NCBI RefSeq assembly: GCF_900115435.1
Contig: NZ_FOWK01000010.1
Location: forward strand, 100,450-164,449
Direction: 5' to 3'
From: Prevotella sp. tf2-5
GTDB taxonomy: Bacteria; Bacteroidota; Bacteroidia; Bacteroidales; Bacteroidaceae
DNA length: 64,000 nt
Made by a program: the position numbers and the translations under genes. Positions 40,227 through 50,265 of this stretch are shown here, piece by piece. The notes beneath the pieces were generated by a model, which ran no database searches, was not told the origin of the DNA, and worked only from the letters and a program-made list of their open reading frames with translations. Each line of letters begins with the position of its first letter. Position 1 is the stretch's first letter.

Positions 40227-41423
40227 ATGAAAAAGCTTTTTTTAATGCTTGCTGTCTCTATGATGACAGCTTCTGTGTATGCACAGAGAACTGCAGTTAC
40301 AGCTAACAAGGCTGGTGACAACTGGTACATCGGTATCAATGCCGGTGTAGCTACTCCCATGAATAAGTTCAGAACTAATTTGGGAGGTGGTGAAGATTAT
40401 GGTTTCATGAAGGGTGTATCTCCCGAGTTCGGTGTACGCATTGGTAAGAACCTGACCACCGTATTCGGTCTGGCTTTGGACATCAACAACTACTTCGGAA
40501 ACAAGTCTGATTCTAAGTCCATGTTCGGTAGCAAGACTTTCATCAACGCTACAGACTTTGACATTTTGAGCACATGGAACCTGAACAATTTGTTCGCTGG
40601 TTACAAAGGTGAGCCACGTGCATTTGAGGTTATCGCTCTCGTAGGTGGTGGTTATAGCCGCGCATGGGCAGAGAAGCAGGGTGGTATTAACGCAAAAGCT
40701 GCTATCGACTTCGCTCTGAACTTCGGTTCTGCTAAGCAGTGGCAGGTTTATTTGGAGCCAGGTGTTGTATTCGGTCAGCCTGTTCCTATGTATGCAAACC
40801 CATTCCGCAAGGTTGAGTTCCTCTTCAATGGTAAGAAGACCAACGGTGCTTTCTCTCTGAAGGCTGGTATCAACTACAAATTCGGTACAAGCAACGGTAC
40901 TCACAACTTCAAGGTTGAGGAGCTCCGCGACCAGGCTGAGATCGACGCTCTGAACGCTAAGATCAATGAGCTTCGTTCTGACGTTGACGCTAAGAACGGT
41001 CAGATCAACGCTGCTAACCAGACCATCAACGACCTGAAGAAGAAGCTCGCTGAGTGCGAGGCTCGTCCTACTCAGATCGTAGAGGAGAAGAAGGAGACCA
41101 CTCTCCAGCCTATCGTTATCTTCCGTCAGGGTAAGAGCACTATTGACGCTGCTCAGTATGCAAGTGTTGAGATGGTTGCTAAGTACATGAAGAATCATCC
41201 TGAGGCAAAGGTTGTCGTTAAGGGTTATGCTTCTCCAGAGGGTCCTGCAGAGCTGAACCAGAAGCTTTCTGAGGCTCGTGCAACTGCAGTTGCTAATGCT
41301 CTGATTAAGCGTTACAAGATCTCTAAGGATCGTATCACCACTCAGGGTCTGGGTGCTACCAGCGAAATCTCTGAGGAGAACGACTTCAACCGTGTTGCAA
41401 TGTTCGTTGATACAACAAAATAA
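40227..41423 (+). CDS. OmpA-family outer membrane protein
   Basis: A 398-residue protein. Signal peptide 1-19 (cut after VYA), N-terminal beta-barrel about 25-235, and a coiled segment about 240-285 (IDALNAKINELRSDVDAKNGQ). The C-terminal peptidoglycan-binding OmpA domain spans about 290-398 (IVIFRQGKSTIDAAQYASVEMVAKYM, VVVKGYASPEGPAELNQKLSEARA). Codon use is extremely biased (AAG, GAG, GCT, CGT, ATC), so this is likely one of the most abundant envelope proteins. It anchors the outer membrane to peptidoglycan. Confidence 0.92.
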   Translation: MKKLFLMLAVSMMTASVYAQRTAVTANKAGDNWYIGINAGVATPMNKFRTNLGGGEDYGFMKGVSPEFGVRIGKNLTTVFGLALDINNYFGNKSDSKSMFGSKTFINATDFDILSTWNLNNLFAGYKGEPRAFEVIALVGGGYSRAWAEKQGGINAKAAIDFALNFGSAKQWQVYLEPGVVFGQPVPMYANPFRKVEFLFNGKKTNGAFSLKAGINYKFGTSNGTHNFKVEELRDQAEIDALNAKINELRSDVDAKNGQINAANQTINDLKKKLAECEARPTQIVEEKKETTLQPIVIFRQGKSTIDAAQYASVEMVAKYMKNHPEAKVVVKGYASPEGPAELNQKLSEARATAVANALIKRYKISKDRITTQGLGATSEISEENDFNRVAMFVDTTK

Positions 41424-41443
41424 TCAAAACTTAAAATAAAAAA

Positions 41444-41480
41444 GTCCCCGTAGACGAAAAGTCTGCGGGGATTTTTTTTC
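41444..41480 (+). terminator. Terminator of the OmpA-family gene
   Basis: GTCCCCGTAGAC (41444-41455) pairs with GTCTGCGGGGAT (41461-41472), then eight T. Confidence 0.9.
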
Positions 41481-41539
41481 GTTTTTTTATCAATTATTTT
41501 TCAATTTGTTTCATCCCTTCATTTTTTCGTTTTATTTGC

Positions 41540-41570
41540 TTGTGTAGTATGCATAATGGTAGTATCTTTG
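41540..41570 (+). promoter_or_regulatory. Promoter of the GH115 gene
   Basis: TTG 41540-41542, 20 bp, TATCTTTG 41563-41570, 28 nt before ATG 41599. Confidence 0.65.
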
Positions 41571-41598
41571 CAAAAACAAGAAACGACAAAATTGACTT

Positions 41599-44127
41599 AT
41601 GAAACATATATTATATATCCTACGAAGAAATGTTTGTCGTGTGATGACTCTCCTATTTCTTCATGTGTGTACCATTTCAATGGCAGCTCCTCGTTTTGTG
41701 GATTTTTCTGCAGGTGACATGTTATTATCCAAGGGTAAGATAACCATTGGCTATGATGCTAAAGATGCAAAAGCTGTGGCTATTGCGTCCAAGACTTTAA
41801 CAGAAGATTTCGGAAGAGTAACAGGACAAGATGCTGTCTTGGTTAATTCCTCAAAGGCTCAAATTATAGTAGGCACATTAGGAAAGTCTGTTTTCATTGA
41901 TCAACTTGTTAAGCAGAAGAAACTGGATGCTTCTTTATTACAAGGTAAGAAAGAGAAATATATTATTACATTAATAGATAATCAACTAGTCATAGCAGGT
42001 AGTGATCGCCGCGGTACTGTCTATGGTATATATGAGCTTTCTCAACAGATGGGTGTCTCGCCTTGGTATTATTGGGCAGATGTACCCGTAGAACACCATG
42101 ATCAGATATATATTCATCAGGGAATATATACGGATGGTGAACCAGTGGTAGAGTTTCGTGGTATCTTTCTCAATGATGAGGCTCCGTGTTTAACCACCTG
42201 GGTGAAAAATACATTCGGCACGAATTATGGTGATCATCGTTTTTATGAGAAAGTATTTGAGCTGATTCTTCGTCTGCGTGGTAACATGATGTGGCCTGCG
42301 ATGTGGATGTGGGCTTTTTATGCGGACGACCCGCTTAACTCTAAGACGGCTGATGATATGGGAATTATCATGGGCACATCCCATCATGAGCCCATGGCGC
42401 GTAACCATCAGGAGTATGCACGCCATCGTACAGAATGGGGTCCATGGGATTACCAAAAAAATAAACAGAACCTCGATAAGTTCTTCCGTGAAGGTATTGA
42501 ACGGATGAAGGATACGGAGGATATGGTGACTATTGGAATGCGTGGTGATGGAGACGAGGCAATGAGTGAGGATGCGGATATCAAACTATTGCAGCGTGTT
42601 GTTGAAAACCAACGTCGTATGATTAGTCAGGTGACAGGAAAGAAAGCCAAAGAGACGACTCAGGTATGGGCTTTATATAAAGAGGTGTTAGACTATTACG
42701 ATAAGGGCATGCGGGTTCCTGATGATGTTATCATGCTTTTGTGTGATGACAACTGGGGAAATGTGCGTCGTGTGCCAAATATGAAAGAACGTCAGCATCC
42801 AGGAGGGTGGGGACTTTACTATCATGTTGACTATGTGGGAGCTCCCCGTAATACAAAATGGTTGAATGTAACACCAGCCCAAAACATGTGCGAACAACTG
42901 TATCTTGCCTATGTCAATGGTATTGAGCGGATGTGGATATTGAATGTCGGTGATTTGAAACCGATGGAGTATCCTATCTCCTTATTCATGGATATGGCAT
43001 GGAACCCTCTTCAATATGAACCAAAACTAGTTATCAACCATATTCATGCGTTCTGCCGTCAGCAGTTTGGTGAGAGCCAGGCTGCTGAGGCAGCGCGCCT
43101 CCTTAATCTTTGTTGTAAAATGAATGGTCGAATTACGGCGGAGATGCTGAACTTTAGGACTTATAATATACACACAGGAGAATGGCGACAGGTCGCTGAT
43201 GAATATATGTGTCTGGAAGCAGAAGCATTACGTCAGTACATTTCTCTCGACGAACGTTATCGTGATGCCTATAAGCAGTTGATACTCTTTCCTATTCAAG
43301 CGATGTCGAACCTATATCAAATGTACTATGCTCAGGCGATGAACCATCAACTGTATGTGGAAGGTAATCCTGATTGTAATCTCTGGGCAGATAAAGTGGA
43401 ACAGGCTTTCCGTCGTGACTCATTGTTATGTGCAGACTATAACCATAATATAGCTCATGGAAAATGGAATGGAATGATGATACAAAAGCATATTGGTTAT
43501 ACTTCTTGGAATGATGATTTCCCTGCAGACCGTATACCAGAGGTGAAACGAATGGAAAAAATTGTTCCTGGAGGCTATGTCTTTACTATGGTGAATGGGG
43601 TGGTATCAATGGAAGCGGAACATTTCTTTGAGGCTCAGCATAATGACAAGACAGTATGGACCATCATTCCTGAAATGGGACGTACACGCAGTGGAATAAC
43701 ATTAATGCCTTATACGGAAGGTACAAAAGGAGGTAGTCTGTCATATCGCTTTAAGACCGACGGACAGGTTCCTGATAAGGTCAAAGTACATGTGGTGGTA
43801 AAGTCTACTCTCGATTATCTGAACAAAGGTGGACTGACCTATCAGGTAACCCTTGACGGCTGTGCTCCTGTCACTGTCAATTTTAATAAGAATCTTAATG
43901 AGGATAAGGAAAATATCTACACTATTTATTACCCAACAGTGGCAGGAAGGGTCGTGGAGAGCGTGTTGGAATTGCCTTTGGAAAAAGGCGATACCCACAC
44001 GCTCACCCTCCAGCCCGATGATCCTGCTATCGTTTTTGAAAAGTTTGTGATAGACGCAGGTGGTTATCAACCCTCTTATCTCTTCATGAATGAGTCACCT
44101 TGTCGGATTGACTCAGGTCAAAAATAA
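41599..44127 (+). CDS. Glycoside hydrolase family 115 (xylan alpha-1,2-glucuronidase)
   Basis: An 842-residue exported enzyme; residues 1-29 contain a basic start, a hydrophobic core and AAP. It resembles GH115 enzymes that remove (4-O-methyl)glucuronic acid from xylan. Recognisable stretches are FRGIFLNDEAPCLTTWV, RLRGNMMWPAMWMWAFYADDP, GTSHHEPMARNH, TIGMRGDGDEAMSE and LLCDDNWGNVRR. The C-terminal part (about 650-835) is beta-rich and includes GYVFTMVNGVVSMEAEHF, the usual GH115 tail. It stands alone with its own promoter, not in a recognisable polysaccharide utilisation locus with SusC/D. Confidence 0.9.
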   Translation: MKHILYILRRNVCRVMTLLFLHVCTISMAAPRFVDFSAGDMLLSKGKITIGYDAKDAKAVAIASKTLTEDFGRVTGQDAVLVNSSKAQIIVGTLGKSVFIDQLVKQKKLDASLLQGKKEKYIITLIDNQLVIAGSDRRGTVYGIYELSQQMGVSPWYYWADVPVEHHDQIYIHQGIYTDGEPVVEFRGIFLNDEAPCLTTWVKNTFGTNYGDHRFYEKVFELILRLRGNMMWPAMWMWAFYADDPLNSKTADDMGIIMGTSHHEPMARNHQEYARHRTEWGPWDYQKNKQNLDKFFREGIERMKDTEDMVTIGMRGDGDEAMSEDADIKLLQRVVENQRRMISQVTGKKAKETTQVWALYKEVLDYYDKGMRVPDDVIMLLCDDNWGNVRRVPNMKERQHPGGWGLYYHVDYVGAPRNTKWLNVTPAQNMCEQLYLAYVNGIERMWILNVGDLKPMEYPISLFMDMAWNPLQYEPKLVINHIHAFCRQQFGESQAAEAARLLNLCCKMNGRITAEMLNFRTYNIHTGEWRQVADEYMCLEAEALRQYISLDERYRDAYKQLILFPIQAMSNLYQMYYAQAMNHQLYVEGNPDCNLWADKVEQAFRRDSLLCADYNHNIAHGKWNGMMIQKHIGYTSWNDDFPADRIPEVKRMEKIVPGGYVFTMVNGVVSMEAEHFFEAQHNDKTVWTIIPEMGRTRSGITLMPYTEGTKGGSLSYRFKTDGQVPDKVKVHVVVKSTLDYLNKGGLTYQVTLDGCAPVTVNFNKNLNEDKENIYTIYYPTVAGRVVESVLELPLEKGDTHTLTLQPDDPAIVFEKFVIDAGGYQPSYLFMNESPCRIDSGQK

Positions 44128-44258
44128 GGCATCGGGATATATTTTCCTGACAAGATGGAAAAATATTAAGTTTGATTGATGTAAATTTGCATTAGAAAAA
44201 GCATAAAGAACATATAGGTGGTTCTATAGGTAAGAAGATTGTTAGTTAGGATAAAAAA

Positions 44259-44283
44259 CAGGTTGCTCGGGATGAGCGACCTG
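44259..44283 (-). terminator. Terminator between GH115 and tamB
   Basis: CAGGTTGCTC (44259-44268) pairs with GAGCGACCTG (44274-44283). Six T follow on the minus strand and TTTCTTT on the plus strand, so it can serve both convergent genes. Confidence 0.85.
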
Positions 44284-44321
44284 TTTCTTTGTATTGTGGT
44301 TGCCAAATGGCTCGTTTGTGA

Positions 44322-47300
44322 TTATTTCTTCTTCTTTTCTTTTTCTTTCTTTTTCTTCTTCGAAAAGAGGTCACGCCAGTTATTGAAATCTTTCTTGATG
44401 ATAAGACCGATACCTTGTGTGTTCAAACTTGACTTGGTGAAATAGCGGTCGTTAGTTTGGTTGTATACTTTCAGTGCAAGGTTCCCATTGGGGAACAGCA
44501 GGTATCGGATATCGAAATCACCAATGAAGGATGGATTGGCTCTAGTGGTATTGTCACGATAGCCGAACTGCCCGTTGATAAGCAGTCGGTTGTTGAAAAG
44601 CCGTCCACTGACAAGTCCTTCATACTCAGCATTGTTCCACCCCTCGTCACCTGTCGAGATGTTGGCACCAAAGCTCCAGTCGTTACTCTTGATGACGTTC
44701 TTCAGAATAGTATTAATCTGTCCAGAGAGCGTACCTGAAAGCAGACTCTGCATGGCAAGGGAAGTTTGGCTTTGTTCATTAGAATTCTCAGCGTTATTAG
44801 CACCTTGAGGATAGAAACGTCCGATGGCAAGTAGATAGACCACCTGTTGGTTCATCTCATCCTGAGAATTGAGCAGGGAGCGTACCATTTGTTTCTCGTC
44901 CGTATTGACATTCGGCATATCAAGATCGAATTCGACGACAGGTTGAGAGGGCTGTCCTGTGATATTCATCAGACAGTTAACTCTTACAGTATTCGAAAAA
45001 CTTCTGCCCACATTGAGATCAGAGAGCGACACCCCATTAACGGTATTTACTGCTTGTAAATTAAGACTTGCGTTATAGGGGTCACCGCCAAAGACGATGC
45101 TACCTCCCTCTTGGAAGGTGAAATTCTTTTTGATAACATTCTGGATGGTCACATTATAAGTACCATTGGCAACACGGTAGGTCCCGAACATATTGAATCC
45201 ACCTTTGTTAAACCAGTTGGCACGTAAGACTCCGTCACCACGTAAGGTGATAAAATCACCAGTCTGGCTATCCATCAAGAGACGTAAGGTTAAATCTGAC
45301 GTACAGTTTATCAGGAAATTGACACGTAAGTCAGAGCGTTCTTCTACAGGAAGTGTTGCTTTTACCTTCGTTGTATCGGAAGGTTGTGAGCGGTCGGTGA
45401 TTCCCCAATGGATGAATTCCTGGTTGGAGACAGCATCAGGGTCAGCAGCATTATAGACGAAGACAGAGTTTGGCTGTGGTGTCACATTCATGTCGATGAC
45501 AACCTCCCTTGAACGACCATGAATAGATACCTCACCTGTGCCATAGACCGTTCCATAGAAAGTGTCGTCACCGAAATCGGGGAAGTCGTAAGCAAGTAAA
45601 TTCTGGGCATTGATATTGAGGTCGTAGGAGAGATTTGTCAGGCAGTCGTGGTGAATGCCACCAGTGACAATACCTTGACGGTCGTGGATGTCATAGATAG
45701 GACATCTGACAAATTCCACTTCGTTTGGTACCATGCGGATGGTGTCATTTCGTAACTGGTAGGTGCAACCAGTCGGTTTAACGTGTGCAAGCCCGTTGAT
45801 GACTAATTCACCTGTTAGGTTAATCTCATCCAATGGACCATAGAGACGTACATCACCATCAGAATGTCCTTCCACCTTACTAAGAAAACTCTGGGTAAAG
45901 GAGTGCATAAAGTCGATATGTGTACCAGCAGCCTTAATACCTAAGTCAATGTAATTGTTGCTGGGTGAGACATAACCGTCGATATATGTCATAGCGTCTT
46001 TGCCGTCGTTGGCAATGGCGTGAATATCAATCTGTTCTTTTTCCGTATTCCAGTTGACATGGGCATCTAATGTTCCCATTCGTCCATGTTCGAACTCAAA
46101 CTGGTTGACGATAAGGTCGGCATTCGCTTGTAGTTGTTTACCAAAAATACCCTTAACAACAGCTTCTCCGGTGGCGAGCCCGCTGAAACTTACCGCATCG
46201 AAATTGACGAGTTCAAGGATATAGGCAACGTCAATGCCGTGGAGGTTGACAACAATGGAATCACTGATGTTTTCCGATGCCGTACCATCAATCATCAGAT
46301 GCTGTTCTCCATGATGGACGTTAAATTCATTGATTTCCAATCGCTTGTCGGAATAGCTGATAGTACAAGGCTCTGCGTTCCATATAGTATTATGAATATT
46401 AATATGAGAAGGGGCAATACCGAAAAACGCCACTTGGTCACCATTAGGTGTCGTGAAGAAATTAGCAGTACTGTTTAACACACCGCTCATACGCTCTTGG
46501 GCATGGTTGTCCCATGCAAATGAAGAGACAAGTTGATTATTATGCGCTTTTCCTTTTAGGTTCAAGTCGAAGTGATTCCCGTTCTCCATTAACTTGGTGA
46601 TATTGATGCTACAAGCAAGTGAGTCACCAGGTGTAGTAATAGTGATTTGCCCGTTCTGGTAGCCACTTTCCCCATAATAGAATGCAGGCATGTGACATTC
46701 TAAATTGATGTCATGGACATTATCATTGACAAATCCTTCCAAGATGACAGGTTTCCTGATAGAAAGGGGAATGTCAAAGAGTTGCTGTAACCAGTCACTT
46801 TTATGCACAGTAGCATTAATCGTGAAGTTATTGTGGGTGTTAGGATTCATTTGGGGTAGTCCTGGTATGGTAGGCATCTTACTGGCGAGGAAATTAGTAA
46901 AACTCTGTGCCAGTGTCTGATAGTCGAACTCACCTCGTATCTCTACTTGAGCGAAATCGCTATTCAATAACATATAGTGTGTTTGCTCATCGAACCCTGT
47001 CTGTATCTGTAGATCGTTCAATTTGTAATCTTTTTCACTACTTCTCATGGAAAAGTCTGTGATACGAATAAATCCTTTTGCGTCATTCAGACTTGAGCCG
47101 TTTAGTGTAGTCTCGATGTTAGCGGAGAATCTGCCATCCTTCCAATGCTCGGAGAGATGAGTGGCTTGTGGGGAGAAATCTCTGATAGAACCTTTCAAAT
47201 CAATATCTTTCTTACCTTGCCCTGTTATGGCATGTCCCTCGATGTCGATAGTAGCATTTGGGTCATCAACAGATAATTTCCCTTCGATATGATGTTGGGC

Positions 47301-48728
47301 ATAGCTGCCATTCACTTTGATATTCTGATAGCAATAATGATTGTATTCTAACTTACTGATAACCCCGTCGGCATGCACTTTCTCCTGATTCTTGGCAAGA
47401 GAGCCGTGAAGTTTGATATTGGTGACTAGCATACCAAATTGTTCGTCGTTAAGCAATTGCCTCAGGTCCAGTCCCGTCGTTTCTATCTCACCCATGAAGT
47501 CCTGTTTAGGTGTCAACGCGAAATGTACGGTAGCATTACCAGCACCAGAGCGAATCTGTTGACTGGCATTGACTTGTTGCAAAGCCCTGCCACTGACATC
47601 ACCTGCTAGATGAATGTCTCCCATACGCTCAATAACAGAAGGCACCTCTATTTGTTTTCCCTTCAAATTCATGGATATGAAGTTAAGGGTCTTAGCAGAG
47701 AGAGATAAATCTTTAAGGTTGATATACCATTGTGGCTCATGATTAAGCTGTTTGATGAATCCGTTACAACGGATATCGATATCACCTGTAGAGGAACTGA
47801 CATTAACGTCGGGTATTTCTATGTCATAGCCTTTCCCCTTGAAATGGGAGGCGATAGTCAGGGTACTATTGAATGTCTTGAAAGAGGGAAGGAAACATGA
47901 CAAGTCAGAGAGGCGTACATGCGACTGCGGCAGTTCCCCCTGATAGGTTAGTGATTCTATCAACAAGTGGTCGCCATCAAACTTATAGTTTGCCGTCACG
48001 TCTTTCAGACAAACATCTGTGTTAGGCATCTGGATGCGTAGATCATACAAATGACTCATAGAACGTCCACCTTCATAACGCATCGATAGTTTGTTGATTC
48101 TCAATCCCGACTGTTCCGTGAATGCAAGTTTCTTCACGTTGACATTCAGCGTGTCTGGTGTGAGTGTCTTGAGGATAACATAGGCACTGATATCCTTTAC
48201 GAAAAGATGTGAGGAGTTAAATACCCCAGGGGTCTCCGTTTCATAAAGACGGTCAAAGCGCACACTGGAGTGTCGCATAATCAGTGAGTTGATATGCAAG
48301 TCAAGGGGAGTCTGATTGGTCGTGTCTTTGGAGGCGAGAGAGTCTAATGCAAACTGGAAGTTTGGGTCTGAGTCAGGAGTCGTCTGATAAAAACGGGCAT
48401 GGGCTCCGAATAATTGTGCCGATGAGATGGATATCTTACCATTAAATAAGTCCCATAGACTGATACGGATGCCTAAGCGATGTACTTTCAGCATTTCCTT
48501 CCCCTGTTGGTCCATAATGGACACCTTGTCAATAATGAGTCGGTTAAGGAATCCCGGATTGATACTGCCCACCTTGACCTCTGTCCCTAGTTTGTCAGCC
48601 AACAGATTTGCGGTTTTTTCACCTATATATTGTTGGAAAGCAGGAATATGAAAAGACGAGATCATCAGAATATACAGTCCGATGACTACCCATATGGTAA
48701 TACTGAATATATGTTTGAGAACTTTCAC
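44322..48728 (-). CDS. tamB: Translocation and assembly module protein TamB (DUF490/AsmA-like)
   Basis: A 1468-residue envelope protein. One N-terminal membrane anchor (about 7-27). Then a very long run of beta strands with LGTEVKVGSINPGFLNRLIIDKV near the start, typical of the lipid-transporting TamB/AsmA groove. The conserved C-terminal DUF490 region spans about 1050-1440 and includes MPNVNTDEKQMVRSLLNSQDEMNQQVVYLLAIGRFYP, the TamB signature. The last residues are a Lys/Glu run (KKKKKEKEKKKK). In Bacteroidetes tamB often stands apart from tamA, as here. Thought to move phospholipid or help outer-membrane protein assembly. Confidence 0.9.
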   Translation of the reverse strand: MKVLKHIFSITIWVVIGLYILMISSFHIPAFQQYIGEKTANLLADKLGTEVKVGSINPGFLNRLIIDKVSIMDQQGKEMLKVHRLGIRISLWDLFNGKISISSAQLFGAHARFYQTTPDSDPNFQFALDSLASKDTTNQTPLDLHINSLIMRHSSVRFDRLYETETPGVFNSSHLFVKDISAYVILKTLTPDTLNVNVKKLAFTEQSGLRINKLSMRYEGGRSMSHLYDLRIQMPNTDVCLKDVTANYKFDGDHLLIESLTYQGELPQSHVRLSDLSCFLPSFKTFNSTLTIASHFKGKGYDIEIPDVNVSSSTGDIDIRCNGFIKQLNHEPQWYINLKDLSLSAKTLNFISMNLKGKQIEVPSVIERMGDIHLAGDVSGRALQQVNASQQIRSGAGNATVHFALTPKQDFMGEIETTGLDLRQLLNDEQFGMLVTNIKLHGSLAKNQEKVHADGVISKLEYNHYCYQNIKVNGSYAQHHIEGKLSVDDPNATIDIEGHAITGQGKKDIDLKGSIRDFSPQATHLSEHWKDGRFSANIETTLNGSSLNDAKGFIRITDFSMRSSEKDYKLNDLQIQTGFDEQTHYMLLNSDFAQVEIRGEFDYQTLAQSFTNFLASKMPTIPGLPQMNPNTHNNFTINATVHKSDWLQQLFDIPLSIRKPVILEGFVNDNVHDINLECHMPAFYYGESGYQNGQITITTPGDSLACSINITKLMENGNHFDLNLKGKAHNNQLVSSFAWDNHAQERMSGVLNSTANFFTTPNGDQVAFFGIAPSHINIHNTIWNAEPCTISYSDKRLEINEFNVHHGEQHLMIDGTASENISDSIVVNLHGIDVAYILELVNFDAVSFSGLATGEAVVKGIFGKQLQANADLIVNQFEFEHGRMGTLDAHVNWNTEKEQIDIHAIANDGKDAMTYIDGYVSPSNNYIDLGIKAAGTHIDFMHSFTQSFLSKVEGHSDGDVRLYGPLDEINLTGELVINGLAHVKPTGCTYQLRNDTIRMVPNEVEFVRCPIYDIHDRQGIVTGGIHHDCLTNLSYDLNINAQNLLAYDFPDFGDDTFYGTVYGTGEVSIHGRSREVVIDMNVTPQPNSVFVYNAADPDAVSNQEFIHWGITDRSQPSDTTKVKATLPVEERSDLRVNFLINCTSDLTLRLLMDSQTGDFITLRGDGVLRANWFNKGGFNMFGTYRVANGTYNVTIQNVIKKNFTFQEGGSIVFGGDPYNASLNLQAVNTVNGVSLSDLNVGRSFSNTVRVNCLMNITGQPSQPVVEFDLDMPNVNTDEKQMVRSLLNSQDEMNQQVVYLLAIGRFYPQGANNAENSNEQSQTSLAMQSLLSGTLSGQINTILKNVIKSNDWSFGANISTGDEGWNNAEYEGLVSGRLFNNRLLINGQFGYRDNTTRANPSFIGDFDIRYLLFPNGNLALKVYNQTNDRYFTKSSLNTQGIGLIIKKDFNNWRDLFSKKKKKEKEKKKK

Positions 48729-48920
48729 TTTATGTATCTTCTATAGTCTGCAATCTGTCAGACAGAGATTGCAATTTTTTTGATACTCTCTGTTTTTGCT
48801 ACAAAATTACGATAAAAAGTTGTGACCTCGGAATATTTCAAAGGAAAAATGCTTATTTTATACCTAATTTTTATTAATTTTGCAACGTTTGAGAGAGTTT
48901 ATTCCAAAACATTTATATAA

Positions 48921-50261
48921 ATGGCAAATGTAATTAAATTGCGAAAAGGCTTGGACATCAACTTGCAAGGCAAGGCAGAGGAAAAGCGTATCCAACTGAA
49001 ATCTAATGGGCAGTATGCACTGGTTCCTGATGATTTCGAGGGCGTTGTTCCAAAGGTCGTGGTCAAGGAAGGTGATAAAGTAAAAGCCGGGGATGCTTTG
49101 TTTGTCAACAAACAGTATCCAGAAGTGAAGTTTGCCTCTCCTGTCAGCGGAACAGTCCGTGAGATAGTGCGTGGTGAACGTAGAAAAGTGCTCTGTGTCA
49201 GAGTCGACGCTGATGCCCAGCAGGAACAAGTTGATTTTGGCAAAAAGGATGTGTCGAAGATGGACGGCAAGGCTGTTATCGATGCGTTGTTGGAGGCGGG
49301 AATTTTTGGTTATATCAACCAGTTGCCTTATGCCATCTCCACGAATCCCTCACAAATGCCAAAGGCTGTTTTTGTTTCTGCTTTGCGTGACATGCCGCTG
49401 GCTGGTAACTTTGAGTTTGAGGTGAAAGGACAGGAAGGTGATTTCCAGACGGGTCTTACTGCCTTGTCGAAGATTGCCAAGACTTACCTCGGTTGTGGTG
49501 TGCACTCTAGTTTTGAGAACTGTCAAAATGTCGAGGTAAATGTCTTTGACGGACCATGTCCCGCTGGTAATGTCGGTGTTCAGGTGAATCATCTTTCACC
49601 AGTGAACAAAGGGGAGGTTGTATGGACTGTAGAGCCGACAGTCGTTCTCTTCATTGGTCGTCTGTTTAATACAGGTAAGGTTGATCTCCGTCGTACCGTT
49701 GCACTTTGCGGTAGTGAAATAAAAGCTCCTGCTTATGTGGATATGCTGGTAGGAGAGGAGTTGGCTACCTTGTTGAGCAACAGTTATGATGCTGACCACC
49801 ATGTGCGTATCATCAATGGTAATGTTTTGACAGGCAAACCTACCACGAAGGATGGTTTCCTGGGTGCCCACACCTCTGAGATCACTGTGATTCCCGAGGG
49901 TGATGATGTTGATGAGTTTGCTGGTTGGATCATGCCACGCTTCAATCAGTTCTCTGTCAACCGCAGTTATTTCTCCTGGCTCTTCGGCAAGAAGAAATAT
50001 GCTTTGGATGCCCGTGTGAAGGGTGGTGAGCGCCACATGATCATGAGCGGTGAGTATGATAAAGTATTGCCGATGGACATTTACGGAGAGTATCTTATCA
50101 AAGCTATTATTACCGGTGATATCGACCGCCAGGAGGCGTTGGGTATTTATGAGGTTAGTCCTGAGGACTTCGCCCTTGCAGAGTTTGTGGATTCTTCCAA
50201 ACTGGAATTGCAGCGCATAGTCCGTGAGGGCTTGAATATATTACGTAAAGAAAACGCATAA
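48921..50261 (+). CDS. nqrA: Na+-translocating NADH:quinone reductase subunit A
   Basis: A 446-residue cytoplasmic-side subunit of the Na+-NQR pump. The start KLRKGLDINLQGKAE is characteristic. VRGERRKVLCVRVDADAQQE, GVHSSFENCQN, PAGNVGVQVNHLSPV and TVEPTVVLFIGRLF match NqrA. First of six genes in the standard order A-F with gaps of 4-21 bp. A TAATTTTG box at 48875-48882 is the probable -7 element. Confidence 0.95.
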   Translation: MANVIKLRKGLDINLQGKAEEKRIQLKSNGQYALVPDDFEGVVPKVVVKEGDKVKAGDALFVNKQYPEVKFASPVSGTVREIVRGERRKVLCVRVDADAQQEQVDFGKKDVSKMDGKAVIDALLEAGIFGYINQLPYAISTNPSQMPKAVFVSALRDMPLAGNFEFEVKGQEGDFQTGLTALSKIAKTYLGCGVHSSFENCQNVEVNVFDGPCPAGNVGVQVNHLSPVNKGEVVWTVEPTVVLFIGRLFNTGKVDLRRTVALCGSEIKAPAYVDMLVGEELATLLSNSYDADHHVRIINGNVLTGKPTTKDGFLGAHTSEITVIPEGDDVDEFAGWIMPRFNQFSVNRSYFSWLFGKKKYALDARVKGGERHMIMSGEYDKVLPMDIYGEYLIKAIITGDIDRQEALGIYEVSPEDFALAEFVDSSKLELQRIVREGLNILRKENA

Positions 50262-50265
50262 GACT

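Noticed and set aside
44239..44445. Plus-strand ORF with a Phe/Ser run
   Set aside because: Translation of the polypyrimidine complement of the TamB Lys/Glu tail.
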